From assembly GCF_050908995.1 (NCBI RefSeq), contig NC_135118.1:8370001-8434000 (forward strand): 64,000 nt of DNA. The letters are read 5' to 3'. Within the stretch, counting starts at the first letter, position 1. Each line of letters starts with the position of its first letter. Shown one piece after another: positions 24,498-37,300 of the stretch. The DNA is from Andrena cerasifolii. Taxonomy: Eukaryota > Arthropoda > Insecta > Hymenoptera > Andrenidae. Position numbers and translations under genes: made by a program. The notes beneath the pieces were generated by a model. It saw only the letters and a list, made by a program, of their open reading frames with translations, did no database searches and was not told the DNA's origin.

Positions 24498-26690
24498 TCT
24501 GCCAGCCAGGGAAACACACGGGGTCGGACCTGAAGGCGGCCGTGACGGCCTGGAGGAGAGCTGCTCGTCGACCCCCAGCAGGACCCTACGGGGGAGAAAG
24601 ATGTCGCTGACGGTCCGCCGAGGGGAGGGAGGCGCGAAGAGGCCGCTTCGACGACGCTCGCGCGACCCGACGCGACGCGCGGGCGTCCCATATTGATCGC
24701 TGCGTGGTCGGGCGTCGCGCACACCCCCGCGTGTGCCGCTCGGCGATCGCCGCCGCGAGGAAATCGAACGCGGCGGGGAAGCCAGCCGGCCAAACCGAGG
24801 CCGAGAGGCGGCCGAGGCGCGCTGCAGTTGTCCGATTTAATATTTCAATCGCGTCGGGGATCCGACCGCCGCCGAAACGTGCGGCGGCCCACACTTACAG
24901 CGCGGCCTGGAAAAGAGGTCGAAATATTTAGGGGCGCCAAAATTAGATGGGAGGAGGAAGGCGAGTATATGTAGGGGAAGGTGGGGTAAAACGGAACGCT
25001 TAACTTTGGAGGGTGATAACTTAAAATCGGGGGTAGAAAAAAGCACGAGACTTCAACAGGAGTCTTCAGTGGACCTTAGACTATAAGAAAATCAAAGCCA
25101 TTGTTAAGGAAAATCTTTGGGAACGACGGAAAATGAAATTTACCGGAGGTATTGAAATCTTCGCCTCGCTGAAATGGTGGGGTAAAACGGAACACCCACT
25201 TGAAGCCCATGCAAACGTACAAAATCTTTATTTTTACGATTTAAAATTTATTCATTTATTTATTCATAGAACAAACAAAATAGGATTGGGAATATCCATA
25301 TATTTTTTTCTTCTTCTCTTAATCTTAGTAGCCACTGCAGATGCCCACATTCGGTTTAGTAATTTTTATTTCTGCCGCTCTCGTGCTTCTCATTAATCCC
25401 GCGTCAGACTTTTCATCCCTCAAAGAGGAGTCCATATTGAAAAGTAGAGGGGTCGAAGGTACCAAGAGCTGTATTAATTATCGCGCACTGGTCTCCTTTT
25501 TGAACTCGAATTTATTATAGTATACACTTCTGAAAGTGCACATGACGAAGAGTCAGAGAGAAGCTGGGGTATCCATGTTTAATGCAAATATCGCTCAGCG
25601 GAGGAAACAAAATACGATTCGACTCTCCAGAGGGAAGACCTGCTCGACTCTAGAGCGTCCTGCAGTATATTCGCCTCGTATCGACGGAAATGTATTTTAC
25701 GGCGCGAGTCCGGGGTATCAGTAAACGAGAATGGAGCATTCGGGGGTGGGTGGTTGGCACAGGCGACCCAGGGAGAGCAATTAATGCCGGTTAATCGAGT
25801 TAAAGGAGTTGCCGGGCGTCGGAAGTTTAAGGAAACGCAGCTTGCGCGCTGTCCGTCGGACTATTACTTACAGAGGATTGGAGCAGACCAGTTTTTTAAT
25901 TGCTCCGCTCCTGTTCCTCTCCAACATCAAAAAGCTTGCTCCAGCAGTGTTTTCCCCTCGTCAATGCGCGCTACAATATAATATTTGTCCAATGGTGAGC
26001 AATGGGGTATTAGTATTTAAAAAAAAATCGTTCATCTGCTTTTATGAAAAAAGATCAAATTCAAGTGTTAAGAAAAGTCTATAGCACTTATAGTGGAACA
26101 GAAAAAATTTAAAAAATGGGCAAAACCCCATTGCTCTGCGCTTCAGCTCCGAGCTCCGCTCCAACGCTCTCATCGGGGACTTACGGTCCCCTGTCCACAG
26201 ACTTTTAAATCCTCTCAGTACACGCAAGTGAATCCCTCGTCGTCTGTATTTCGCTGCCAGTACCTTTCCAAGGGTGGTATTCGCGAATTTAGATTGGCAA
26301 TGGACCAAAATGAAATTCAAATCTCTCTGTGGCCAATAGTGCCATCCGCGGGAACAACAGACACCTCTTATGCGACGTATGCAAAATTTCTTTACGCGGA
26401 AGCGTGGATTCTCGTCATTTTCTCCAAGTCGGACGTTAGTTCAGCGCCTTTGTTTGAATCAGCCCGTTCATTCGTGCTGAGAGCTCGCTCCAAGAGGATC
26501 TCCCTCTCTGCAAACAACGAATGCCCGTCGGCTTGCTCTTACTTAACGTTCCTTGACTATTCTCGCTAATCGACCCAGCTACTTCAAGGTGGTCCATTTG
26601 TATCGCGGTGGCGATAGTGGAATCAAGGAAGGATGGGAACTCGAAATTTAATGGCGCGACAGAGCAACAGGCGGAGGTGCATGTACCTAC

Positions 26691-27232
26691 TTAAAGGGTT
26701 GCATACGTTTAGCCGCGACGAAAATGAATGAATTTAAGACTCTTTTCTAGGGTTTTTATTAAAACATAAAACAAAATACTTACGACACATGATTTATTAG
26801 TTCATAAGGTGCAGGAAACATTTTATTTACGATCATTTTTGTATTGAATTATTTATGATTTTTGGGGGTTCTTTGGATCGCTACAGAAAAATGCCGCGTT
26901 ACGATCAGCATGATATCTCCTTTAAACATCGATGGATTTGAAGAATGAAATGAGATTCTTGTAAAATAATGATGCTATTATAGGCTGGCGAGCCAAATTT
27001 TTTAATTTAAAAAAATTAATAGTTTACGGCACTTTGAAGTTAGATGAATTTCTATCGCGTAAAATTTCGCTGTGTAATTGTGTAAGCAAAATTAATTAAA
27101 CAAAGTATCAAAGAAATGATAACGAATAACTCATGTGTACTAAGTACTTTGTTTTATTCTTTTTAATAAAACCCCTAAAAAAATCCTAAAATCATTCATT
27201 TTCGCCGCGGCTTACCGTATGTAACTTCTTAA
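26691..27232. mobile_element. TTAA-flanked MITE with ~100-bp inverted repeats
   Basis: TTAA at 26691-26694 and 27229-27232 bound a 534-bp body. Its first about 100 bp (GCATACGTTTAGCCGCGACG, then AAAATGAATGA and TTTTTATTAAAA) recur inverted at the right end. TTAA duplication is typical of piggyBac and Kolobok elements; which one is unresolved. Confidence 0.75.
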
Positions 27233-28217
27233 GGAAAATTCATTCCACTTTTTACTTCGGCTAGTTGCATAGGCTAGTGGATGGGAAATCGTTATTTCGT
27301 TGTGACAAGGGTGTAGAAATGTAAAATTAATCAACACGTGGAGAAAGGCTCTATGCATATGTAGTACATGGCCTACTGACCTTTCGACAAAGTTATATTT
27401 GCGTCTGTATCTGCCTAAAAAGGCAAGAGGGATGAACCTACTGTATAACATTATTGAATCCGAAGAAGAGTTACAAGGTACCGATCAAAAATCGTGTAAA
27501 TTGAACTACTTCAATATCTTCACGAAGCAATGAATAATTCAAGAGTCCTTGCAGGAAGCACTGTAAGTGCCAAAAATCAAATTCTATACTATAGTGTTAC
27601 TATTGACACGCAGAACATTTTCTGAAAATTTTTTTTTTATTATGGCACTTACTGTATTCTACAACGACTCTTCGATTGCAGTTTAAGATCATGTATGAAT
27701 ATTTTTCATTTCATTAACTAGTTTTCTACAAATTAATTATGATTCAATGTGGTATTGTCTATACTTCAGCTAGAATCTAGATTCTAGAACATCAAAGAGC
27801 GTGAAAGGTAGCAAACTCGAACCGCCAGCATTTGTTCGGTTCACGAATAAAAGCTAGTTGAGGTTTCTCCCTTAATTTGCTCGTTTTGTGTTATCTTGGC
27901 CGCCGAATTATCCGCGACACAATGGAGCGAATTGAATATGTCCAGTTTCGAAGCCAAAGGAACACCGTGCCCCAGCAGATACCACATTTTGCCCGATAAT
28001 CCCTGCGAATGCTCTGCGAAGAGCAAGTAGTCTTGAAATGCGGGTGGTAAAATGTTATACCACGTTGATGCGCTGCTATTATTGCATTTCAGAGAATATT
28101 ATCGCTCGAACAGAGAAATAGCGCACAGCGCTCTGATATGGCACACATATGATCCTCGAAATCTACTTTAAAAAGCAGCCGAAAAATTCGAAACAACTGC
28201 AAAATGGCCCACTATTT

Positions 28218-29382
28218 TTAGCACCGCTCGAATATCACAGTTCGACAAAATTAGACTTATTTTCGGACTTGTAACATTCAATAGCCGTTTCTTATAGGTT
28301 TTCATGCCCTGAAAACGAATCCGCAAACCGATTGTCTCCATCGCCCTCAGTTTTTGAGAAATTCGATTTTGAAAAAAAATGCACATTTTCAACTTTGAAC
28401 ATCTTTTGTGTCGTAACGGTGATACTTATTCGGTTGCTTGTTGCGCGAAATTATTCTATGAACCCTCCCGAATACGACGATATAAGTTGTTATTGCATTA
28501 TGAACATTTAAATATGTTTAAACAATGATCAAACGGGAAAGGACACCCGAAATGCTCCAATTTTTGCAGATATCTTTCAATTTATTTCCAAAACTAAGGG
28601 TCTAGGAGAAAATCTGACCACCCCATGCGATGCAGCAGATATTTTTCCTTCGGAAAGCATCAACAGAAGTGGCAAGTCTCGTTTTGTTTTCAATACAGAA
28701 ACGAAATAGTTTGGCAAAACGTGCGGCGCCGAAAACGGCTATTGAATGTTACAAGTTCAGATGGCTGTCGAACTGTGTATTTAGCGTTTATTCACTCCCA
28801 CTTCATTTAGTATTAGTATTCAGAAACTACTCTTGGGCGATTTTTTTGAAACTGTACAGGTTTGTAGAGAACCTCGATAGAAGTATCAGGCAATTTTTCG
28901 TTTCTCCCCATTCTCAGCTCGGGGTGAATACACCCTTCAAAGGTTAATGCGCGATTTCATACTTTCCTGTATATCTTCAAAACTATAATAGACACACAAA
29001 AAATTATTACAATGAAAACTTAACAGCTTCTTATGCCTTGTAAAACTATGCAATCGAATTGTTTAAAATTTCTAGTGGGGAACGTTTGTGTATTTAAACT
29101 AAAAATTGTTTAACAATTTCATTGCAGCATTTTATGGGGCACAGAAAGCTGTTAAGTTTTTATTGTAATAATTTTCGTACAGTTGACATAGTTTCCAAGA
29201 TATACAGGAATGTGAAATATCAAAATGGTCACAAACGAAAAATCACCCGATACTCCTATCAAGGTCCTCCATAAACCTGCACAGTTTAAAAAAAAATCGG
29301 AATGCTCGAGCAACCGAACTTCCCTTCTTAGTCAACAAATGAAGTGGGAGTGAATCAACAGTAAATATTCGAGTGGCGCGAT
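28218..29382. repeat. Compound nested foldback element
   Basis: Three inverted pairings are visible. The outermost CGCTCGAATAT near 28224 pairs with ATATTCGAGTGGCG near 29369. A left hairpin pairs about 28225-28290 with 28733-28790 (CAGTTCGACAA… and GTCGAACTGTG). A long hairpin pairs about 28788-28930 with 29235-29370, sharing TCACTCCCACTTCATTT. Its centre holds a further inverse pair around 28962-29215. It looks like one foldback inserted in another. There is no coding capacity. Confidence 0.6.
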
Positions 29383-29421
29383 AATTATTTCCAGAACTAT
29401 GTATTTCATCAAGATAAAACA

Positions 29422-29642
29422 GTAGAGGGTAGATTTACCGTTTGTGGCCATCGCACTGCTTTTGGCCATGCGCATAATTATCTTATTTTTAAATTGCTCG
29501 CGGATCATTATTAAGTGTATAGCCAGAAATATAAGGTTACAATTTATTGCTTAAACGGTAAAATATTATATTTTTTAAGGAGCGGCCAAAAATGGTACGA
29601 TACCTTAAAGTGGCCAGAAATGGTGCGTCTGCCCTACTTCAC
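29422..29642. mobile_element. Short MITE
   Basis: Arms AGTAGAGGGTAGATTTACCG followed by GTGGCCA and TGGCCAGAAATGGTGCGTCT followed by GCCCTACTT are imperfect inverses of about 30 bp. Nothing coding is visible. Confidence 0.45.
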
Positions 29643-30249
29643 CAGCCCGTTGTTTCGCCACTTGTTCGCGACAGAACCAGACTTAATCGCCCCAGCCAGT
29701 AATAATTAATGTTCTGGAAACGCGGATTCAGCAGCGAGAACGATTCAGCGGCTGGCGGACGTGACGATAAACGAAAGTTCCTCCCCGTGAATCGAATGCT
29801 ACTCTCAATTCTCTTAATGCCACAGGAACGGCCGGTATAATTTAGCGAGGGGTAGGTCCGCCGGATGGTAGCTGATAGTGGTAAGTGATGGACATTGGTA
29901 ATGTGCTGCATCTGCTTTGCCCAAGAAGCGGAGGAGTCCCCGCGAGCGTTCCAGCCTTTATGAAACGCGCTCTTTGTTCTAGGGAAAGAAATACAAACCT
30001 GGAACGATCGTCTCGTGGGAGAAGGAATCCAATTCTCCGGAGGAGTCCGCGCTTCCTTTCAGGGAGCACTTCCTGCAAACGCGTTCGACACCCTCGCCGT
30101 GACGTTTTGGTTTATTCAATGGATTCTAAACAGCGAATCATACGTGGGGTGGTTCGGAATCCTAGGCGCAAACCCAAGTAGCTAATGAAATTTGTGAAAA
30201 GCGACAGAAAGGTTTTTTTAATAGACTATAGTCACGCGAACTCGTCATT

Positions 30250-30480
30250 TCTTTAAATACACAGTTCGACAAAATTTCACCTCTTTTTCGGACTCGTAAC
30301 AATCAATAGCCGTTTCTTATAGGCTTTCGTGCCCTGATAACGAAGCCGCAGACCGTTTCGGAGTTGAAAGTTTGCAGTTTTTCTTTTTTCTTCAAAATCG
30401 AATTTCTCAAAAACTGAGAAAGGCTATCGAACGTTAAAAGTCCAGATGGTTGTCGAACTGCGATATTTACTACTGCAACT
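30250..30480. mobile_element. Second copy of the 28.2-kb foldback family
   Basis: It shares with 28225-28790 the sequences ACAGTTCGACAAAATT, TCAATAGCCGTTTCTTATAG and a terminal GTTGTCGAACTG. It is a compact foldback copy of about 230 bp, with arms at both ends inverse to each other. Confidence 0.6.
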
Positions 30481-31346
30481 AGCGAGGGTGTGTAATTATT
30501 TGCAGAAGTCAGTAAAGACTTTTGAGACTCCGGGAAATCTGAGGAGGGAGGAAGATGTAAATGATTTTAATTTATAACGAGAAGGTAAGACTATTTTAAA
30601 TTTCCTGAAGATCGAATTCATGAAATTATTGAACGTTTTCGAGCAAGTAAAAGGAATCGCAGAACCGAAGCGTCGCAGATGAGCCCCGCGTGTCTTCTTC
30701 GTGGTCAACTAATTTCGCTTGGCCCAGAAACCCAAAGGCGTGCGTGCGAACGGAAGGAGGGAGGTATCTCTAAGGGTGGAAGAACAAGAGGAGCGCCAAA
30801 AAGGAAAAAAAAAGAACTGCTTCCTCCGTAGTAACCAGGAGACCTTGCAATCTCTTCTCTCCCGTTCATCGTCGCGTGCTCTCCCGCCACCCACGTCTCG
30901 CGGGCTCCAGTGACGTCACAAGGAGTACATTCTGCAATCGGCACAGTTACGATTAAATGGGGTGAGCCAACACTCCTCTTCAACCCCATGAAAAGTCTTA
31001 CCCGACCAATGGGGAAACTTCGAGCCACTGTGCGTCGACCAATCGCGAGGGAATCGTCATTGAGGAGAACGCGTCCGCGGAGGGGACCGAGGTCTTAAGA
31101 AGAGCAGAAGACACTGGTACCGCGACACTGTTGCTCGCGGACCTTCGAGGGGGTGAATGCTTCGATCCTAACTGTTAATATTGCGTTCAGAAGGCACAGT
31201 TTACTGTTACCTAAAATTGCTCGCTAAGTCTTCGAATCGTTTATTGGGGGGAGGCTCGTGAAAATCGCAAGTAGGTACGTCTGGATCGCGGTTAGTGGGA
31301 CTCTCGAGAGGAATTACGGAGGCCTGGTTTCAATAAGGCAGTCAGC

Positions 31347-34300
31347 ATGAGTGGATCTGGCAAAGGTCTCCTTGGGGTGTGGCTGTACAGAAGAGGCGAG
31401 CACTGGGCCATCAAGGAAGGAAGCCCTATACACAAACCGAGCGACGTACGTTTGCTTCGGAATCGGTGTAAAGTGTGACATACTTTGTTTAAGGGGGTAG
31501 TGGACTATTTCAGCTTTAAAAAATCGACTATTTTTTTTTCTATTACTGATTCCGAAAGTCTTATCCTCGATGAACATTTTAAGCGAAATTTCACGAAGCA
31601 ATTGAAATAATTGTAGAAGTTATAGCAGCGAACGTAATTGAGCGCAACGTTGAGTAACGGCCTCGCAGAGCGGTATTGGCATAGGGGACTTAACTTTGAA
31701 GCCGTTTTTCTCGAAACACCAGTTTCAGACACGGTGTGCGTCGTAAACTCTTGAACCAATGAATATTGTCACTTGAAATTCTCACTGGACGCGTAGAATT
31801 CTTTCCTCTGCAGAGTGGAATTCCCGCACCGACATTGGACGTTTGTAAAACATTTTATAACTGATTGAAGACGATTCTTTTCCGTAAAAATATGGGGAAA
31901 AGTTGATTCGTGTGTAACTGAAAATTTTGTTCAAATTCATCGGAAAAGTTTCACTCTGTAAATTTTGGTGTATAAAGCACTCAACCCAAAGCATTTCGCT
32001 TTCGAATGATTGGCTTACCTGAATCGATGTACACCACCTGCAGCGGTACAGGGCTATCTTCAACAATTAATAACTTCAACAATTTTATACATTCGTGTGA
32101 TTTTTTGGGGGGTGATTACTCGTAAATGTGCCGACAGTAGATTGTGAAAAGCACAGCTTTAACGATTATTTGATATCAAAGTAATTTAGCGTCAAACAAA
32201 CTAACGATTTTACGTATCTAATAGTCCACTACCCCCTTAAGGGGAGGCTCCGGTCTAAAAGTCGATTTTTTTGTACTTCATTTTTCGAATGTTCAACATT
32301 TTAGGAATACGTGTTTAAAAGGATTTGTTGAAATTCGTAAAACTCCCGAAGTTATAAGCATTTGAGTAGCGGCAAATGCATGGGCAACAACCGGCCGCTC
32401 GGCGCCCACGTAAAACTTTAAACGCGTTTTTCTCGAAACAGTGCTCTCAAAACGGTGGGACCTGCATTTCCAAAAGTTATTATCCGATTCGACTGAAACT
32501 TTTTTTATTTTGGAGAATATACTTCTGGCTAGGGGGGATATCAGAAAAAATACAAAACAGTGAAAATTTATCATTTTTAATGGCGTTGAAATATGAACGG
32601 ATGGTCAGAAATCGAAAAGTAAAATTGATTTGCGATCTACATAAGTGCAGCTTTCGCCTGAACTAGGGATATTGAATATGAACAGTCATTTTCAAAACGG
32701 CGGAGGTTCAAAGTAATACGAATTTTACCAAATTTTTACGCTTTCAACCTCCGAAGAAAATAGAAAATGTCATCAGAGGTGAATAGTCGTAGTTCAGACG
32801 GAAACTGTGTGTCCTCCAACCGTATGTTCCAGGTTCCAAGGGGGGAATCGCGTCGCTACCTTTTTCTAAATCGCGGGCAGAAGTTTACGGAAACCTCGTT
32901 TTGAGAGAAACGCGTCTAAAGTTTACCTGAGCCGATTAGATAGCCCGTACTATTCTTCATTCAAGCCTCTGTAACTCAGCTAATTTCAAGTTTTCGCCAA
33001 AAAGCCTTCGGTGAGACATTTCTAGGATTATGAGGATCAAAATGAATCCTCCGAAAAATCAACTTTTCGAGCCGTCCGAAGTAGAAACCCCCTTAAGCTC
33101 GACTCTCCGGTAGCTCGTTTAAATGGCTAATCTTCGAAGCCAATGTATAAATAGCAGCCGCGTATGTAGTCCTTTTTTTTAGTATAAAAAATGGAGAGTC
33201 TGTATGGTTGTTGCTAGAATTTACTACAGCGAGATAAATAACGAGAAAGTTGCTAGTTGCATGTACAGTGGAACTTCCGTGTAATGTATGGATATGTTCT
33301 TTCGTTCATTCAGATCCCCATGGCCGAGCGGAGATCGGGCAACGATACTAAAAGCTCCGTCGTCTTCTCCTTGAAAAATCAAGTCGGTGGCTTGGCTAGG
33401 GCGCTGCAAGTGTTTCAAGTACGATGCTTTAGGATACTGTATAACATCTTGTGCTAGAAACCAACCGCGCGGTATAGTTTTCAACGTAATCCCGCTAATA
33501 AATAATTGAAGAGTCCTATTAAGGAAAAAAAAAACAGATTGCGGTGCAACGAAACCGTTTGCAAAGCATGTGTGTACTAGATGTATCTATTCTGAATTTA
33601 ACGCGCGTTAGGGTGCGTTTATGTTGGAGCTGTGATAATAGCGAAGAAAGAGAAATACTTCTTTCTCGACGCTTTTATCGTTGGTCATCTATACAGTCAT
33701 CTCGCTCTTATCGTCGCTCTGATCGTTTATCGAAGCTCCAATATAAACGTACCCTTACACATAGGACCTGGGCGTGAACGTTGTGCACATCGAGTCACGG
33801 AAGTCGCAGCGCCGTGGCTCGGAATTCGAGATTCTCGTCGACGTCGAATGCGATTCAAAGAGGATGGAGCAATTAACGAGAATGTTGAGCCGCGAAGTTG
33901 CCGCCATTAATTTGGCGCAATATGAGCAGATGGGAAGTATACCGCATGGTCCATCCCTCTCCGCCGCTCCGAGTTTCGGTGAGCCCCCCACCACCATTGA
34001 TAATACCTGTTCTAAGGGTGCATTTATGTTGGAGCTGCGATAGGAATGTATCTTGTTTCCGTGTGTTTACAGTGGAACTGTGATAACAGCAGAGTTTCAG
34101 CCATTTAATTCTAGAAGAATTATTGTCATCGTCAAGTTCCGTAAAATGGTACCTCGGAAAAAGTTTACGCAGTAAACATTTCGTTGCATTCAATTTAACG
34201 GCTACTTCGTCTCGTAACTTATCTAAAACAAATTTGTTACGACGAAAATCTGTCATGTATCAACGATGAAAACGCTCGGATCGTTTGTCGCAGGTCCAAC

Positions 34301-37300
34301 ATAAACGTGCCATTTTTCTAATAGGTATAACTATTTTTTTTTTATATTCTTCTCATACATGTTTCTACTGTTTTCACTATAAGTTTATAGTACTTATTAA
34401 ACTTCGGTAGTAAGTTTCTTCTACAATTTTGTCTTTTGAAATTTAGATGTAGTATCTACTGTGGGATCCATTGATTCTAATTTTATTTGGATGAATGGAA
34501 ACGGTTAATGAGCGAGCTTTGTATTCAAACTTTGCAGATTTCAGCGAAACAGATATGCCCTGGTTCCCGCGGAAAATAGCAGACTTAGATCAAGCCCAGA
34601 AAGTACTTATGTACGGGTCTGACTTAGATGCGGATCACCCTGTACGTCCCTTTCGAATATCTAATGCTTTCCTGTATATCGAACGCATGACAGTTAAGGG
34701 GACATTTCGCTGTGGCGCCTTGAAAAAGTCGATTTCTTTTTTCACTTTACAAAAGTATTTATATTTCAGAATGTACTGTTGAATTCTGGAAGAGAAATTT
34801 CAATTATTGTGGCTGGTACAGCCCTTTTTGTACACCCCACGCGGTGAGTGCTCGGTGTACCTGACAATTTTAAACGAGTTTTTCTCGAAACGCAATTGTT
34901 TCACCTGGCGTAGATGAAATCTCTAAACCTACATGGCTGGGTGCTCTGAAATTTTTACAGGACCGCCCACCTACTATTAGCTCTCGTCGGAACCAGAATT
35001 ATACTTTTACGCTGAGTTCGTCGCACCTTTTTTTATTAAAAAATGGCCGAGAAAAATTTAAAATTTCAGAATTTGCAATTCATGGATCATTTTGCCAGTT
35101 TTCAACATTAGTTATTTATATCAGTTCGGGTGATAACGACAAATATACTGATTAAGAATCGCTTCGATTTTTTTTATTTTCGTCTATTGGCGTCTTTTAT
35201 AAACCAAAAGAACAATTAATTAAAACGGTCACAAAAATTCTTACGTATAACGAGAAAGTAACTAAATAAACTACAAAAAGTATCACAATGTTAGGCGTAA
35301 GTACCATTTGAAAAAAAACATCAATTAATCAACTTTACGACGCTCACAGAGGAACGCCCCCTTAAAAATGCGCCGAGCATCGCCTATGACCTTTCGTCTA
35401 ATGATTTCGATTTGATACTTTCAGGGCTTCAAAGATCCGGTGTATCGTAAGCGTCGCGAGCACTTTGCCGACATCGCAAACAGTTATAAATAGTATGTCA
35501 AAAATCACTGGTTTCCTATACAAATTTTGCAGCAAGCTCAATCGTCGAAGCATTTACTAACGCAATTGTCGCATTTTCAGTGGCCAACCGATCCCTCGCA
35601 TACAATACACGGCGGAGGAGATCAGAACGTGGTTCGTAAATTTATTACTATTTTCTAATCACCGAGTTCATTATTCACTGCTAATCGTGACGCAATCGAT
35701 ACACGTTTCAGCTTCTGCGACATTAAAAATTGAGTAAACATAAGGGTGGATTAGTGTATAGGCTAAGTAGACTGCAGCCCAGGGCGGCAAATTCTAAGGA
35801 GCGGAAAATTTCGGGGAGTGGCAAATTTTGGGGAGCGGAAAACTTTGAGGCGCGTAAAATTTTGGGGAGCAGGAAATTTTTGAGAGTGTCAAATTTTGGG
35901 GAGCAGCAAATTTAGGGGAACGGAAAATTTCAGGGAGTGGCAAATTTTGGGGAGCGGAAAACTTTGGAGCGCGTGAAATTTTGAGGAGCGGCAAATTTTT
36001 GAGAGTGTCAAATTTTGGGGAGCGACAAATATAGGGGAGCGACAAATTTTGCGGAGCGTCAAATTTTTAGCGAAATAAATTGAAAAAGGCTTACATACAG
36101 AGGCTCGAGACACCTTTAAAAACAATTCACTTCTTTTTCATATAGCAAATTAGAAATAATTCATACGTGAGTTGCCATATTGAATTAATTTTGAAACTAT
36201 CTGGACTCTTAAATTAAAATAGGTATGATGATATTTCGCGAAAAGAGCGGCAGACGCTTGTTAGCCTAGGGGCACCAGATCTCCAACTCCGCCCTGTATA
36301 AGCCAACTTTTTCATCACCTTTTTTTATACAAAAATCTTATAAACATCGTGATACAGTCTCGATTGAAGTAGTTAAAGTTGTTGCTTGGACTTTGCGAGA
36401 CTTGTACTCGTTAGGGGAGAGAAAAGAGTGTCTGCACGTGCTCGTACGAGCACGAAGGCAATCTGTACAGTAGAAGAGACCAATATATCCGCGACTTTCA
36501 CCCTCGATTACGGAAATGCTTTCTGAATCTTGGCAGCATAAAGTGAAGAGTTTCCTTTCCCTCGTCCTTCGTCGACGTGTGAGCAAACTAAACTTGGCTC
36601 GCGTTGAATGCGCCCCTTAATTGCTCTGATTTGATTTATCTCCGCTATCTTGAAGCGACTTCTCTAATCCAATTTCCATCGGATGTGTACAAGAGGAGCT
36701 CGGATGGGCGATCCGTTCTCGGCAATCTTCGCGGCGCATCATCGAACAGGAAAATCTCCAACACTCGTCGCTATCGCATTCACTGTCGGCAAATAATATT
36801 TTTCCGCCCTTTAGGGGAACTGTCTTCCGCGAGCTGCACCATCTCTACCAGAAGCACGCTTGCAAGGAATATTTGGAGAACTGGCCGAAACTAGAGAAAT
36901 ATTGCGGTTACAGGTAACGGTCTCCCAAAAAGCAGGCTGAAATATATTTTCAACCCGCAGTTTTATTTTACTCGAGAATAAAAATATTGCTAATAATTAG
37001 AACAATCACACTAACTTCGTGTATAATTCAATAATGACGAGCTACAATCCGAGAAAGAACTTCCCAGGTTCTCATTCACTTAAACTCTTACAGTAACGAA
37101 ATTAATAATAATAAGAATAATTTTATTTATTATACCAGAAGTTATCGGTGATCGTACCAGATTTTTTTTTTTAGCGCATTTTTTTGAACATAGCTACTTT
37201 CGTAGATTTATTACTTCAAATTCAATAATAATAGTTAATTTAATTTTACATTAAATTTAATCGAATCCCTTAACAGGGAGGACAACATACCGCAACTGCA

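Larger units (their letters stand above)
24498..31346. other. Intergenic region between divergent Aplip1 and Trh
   Basis: About 24500-24920 is CpG-dense and probably holds the Aplip1 promoter and 5'UTR. The motif GGGGTAAAACGGAAC occurs near 24983 and again near 25180 as a direct repeat. The open frame at 26093-26569 shows no recognisable family. Several MITEs and foldbacks (listed separately) occupy 26.7-30.5 kb. About 30700-31346 is GC-richer and probably holds the Trh promoter and 5'UTR. Confidence 0.5.

Noticed and set aside
26093..26569. 158-codon plus-strand open frame between Aplip1 and Trh
   Set aside because: It has a non-ATG start, no recognisable domain and no linked exons; probably chance.
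35794..36125. Lys/Pro-rich minus-strand frames
   Set aside because: They are translations of the Trh intron 6 minisatellite.
36604..36894. 96-codon plus-strand frame overlapping Trh exon 7
   Set aside because: It is in the wrong frame; the exon at 36815-36913 reads [20 protein letters not shown] in another frame with matching phase.
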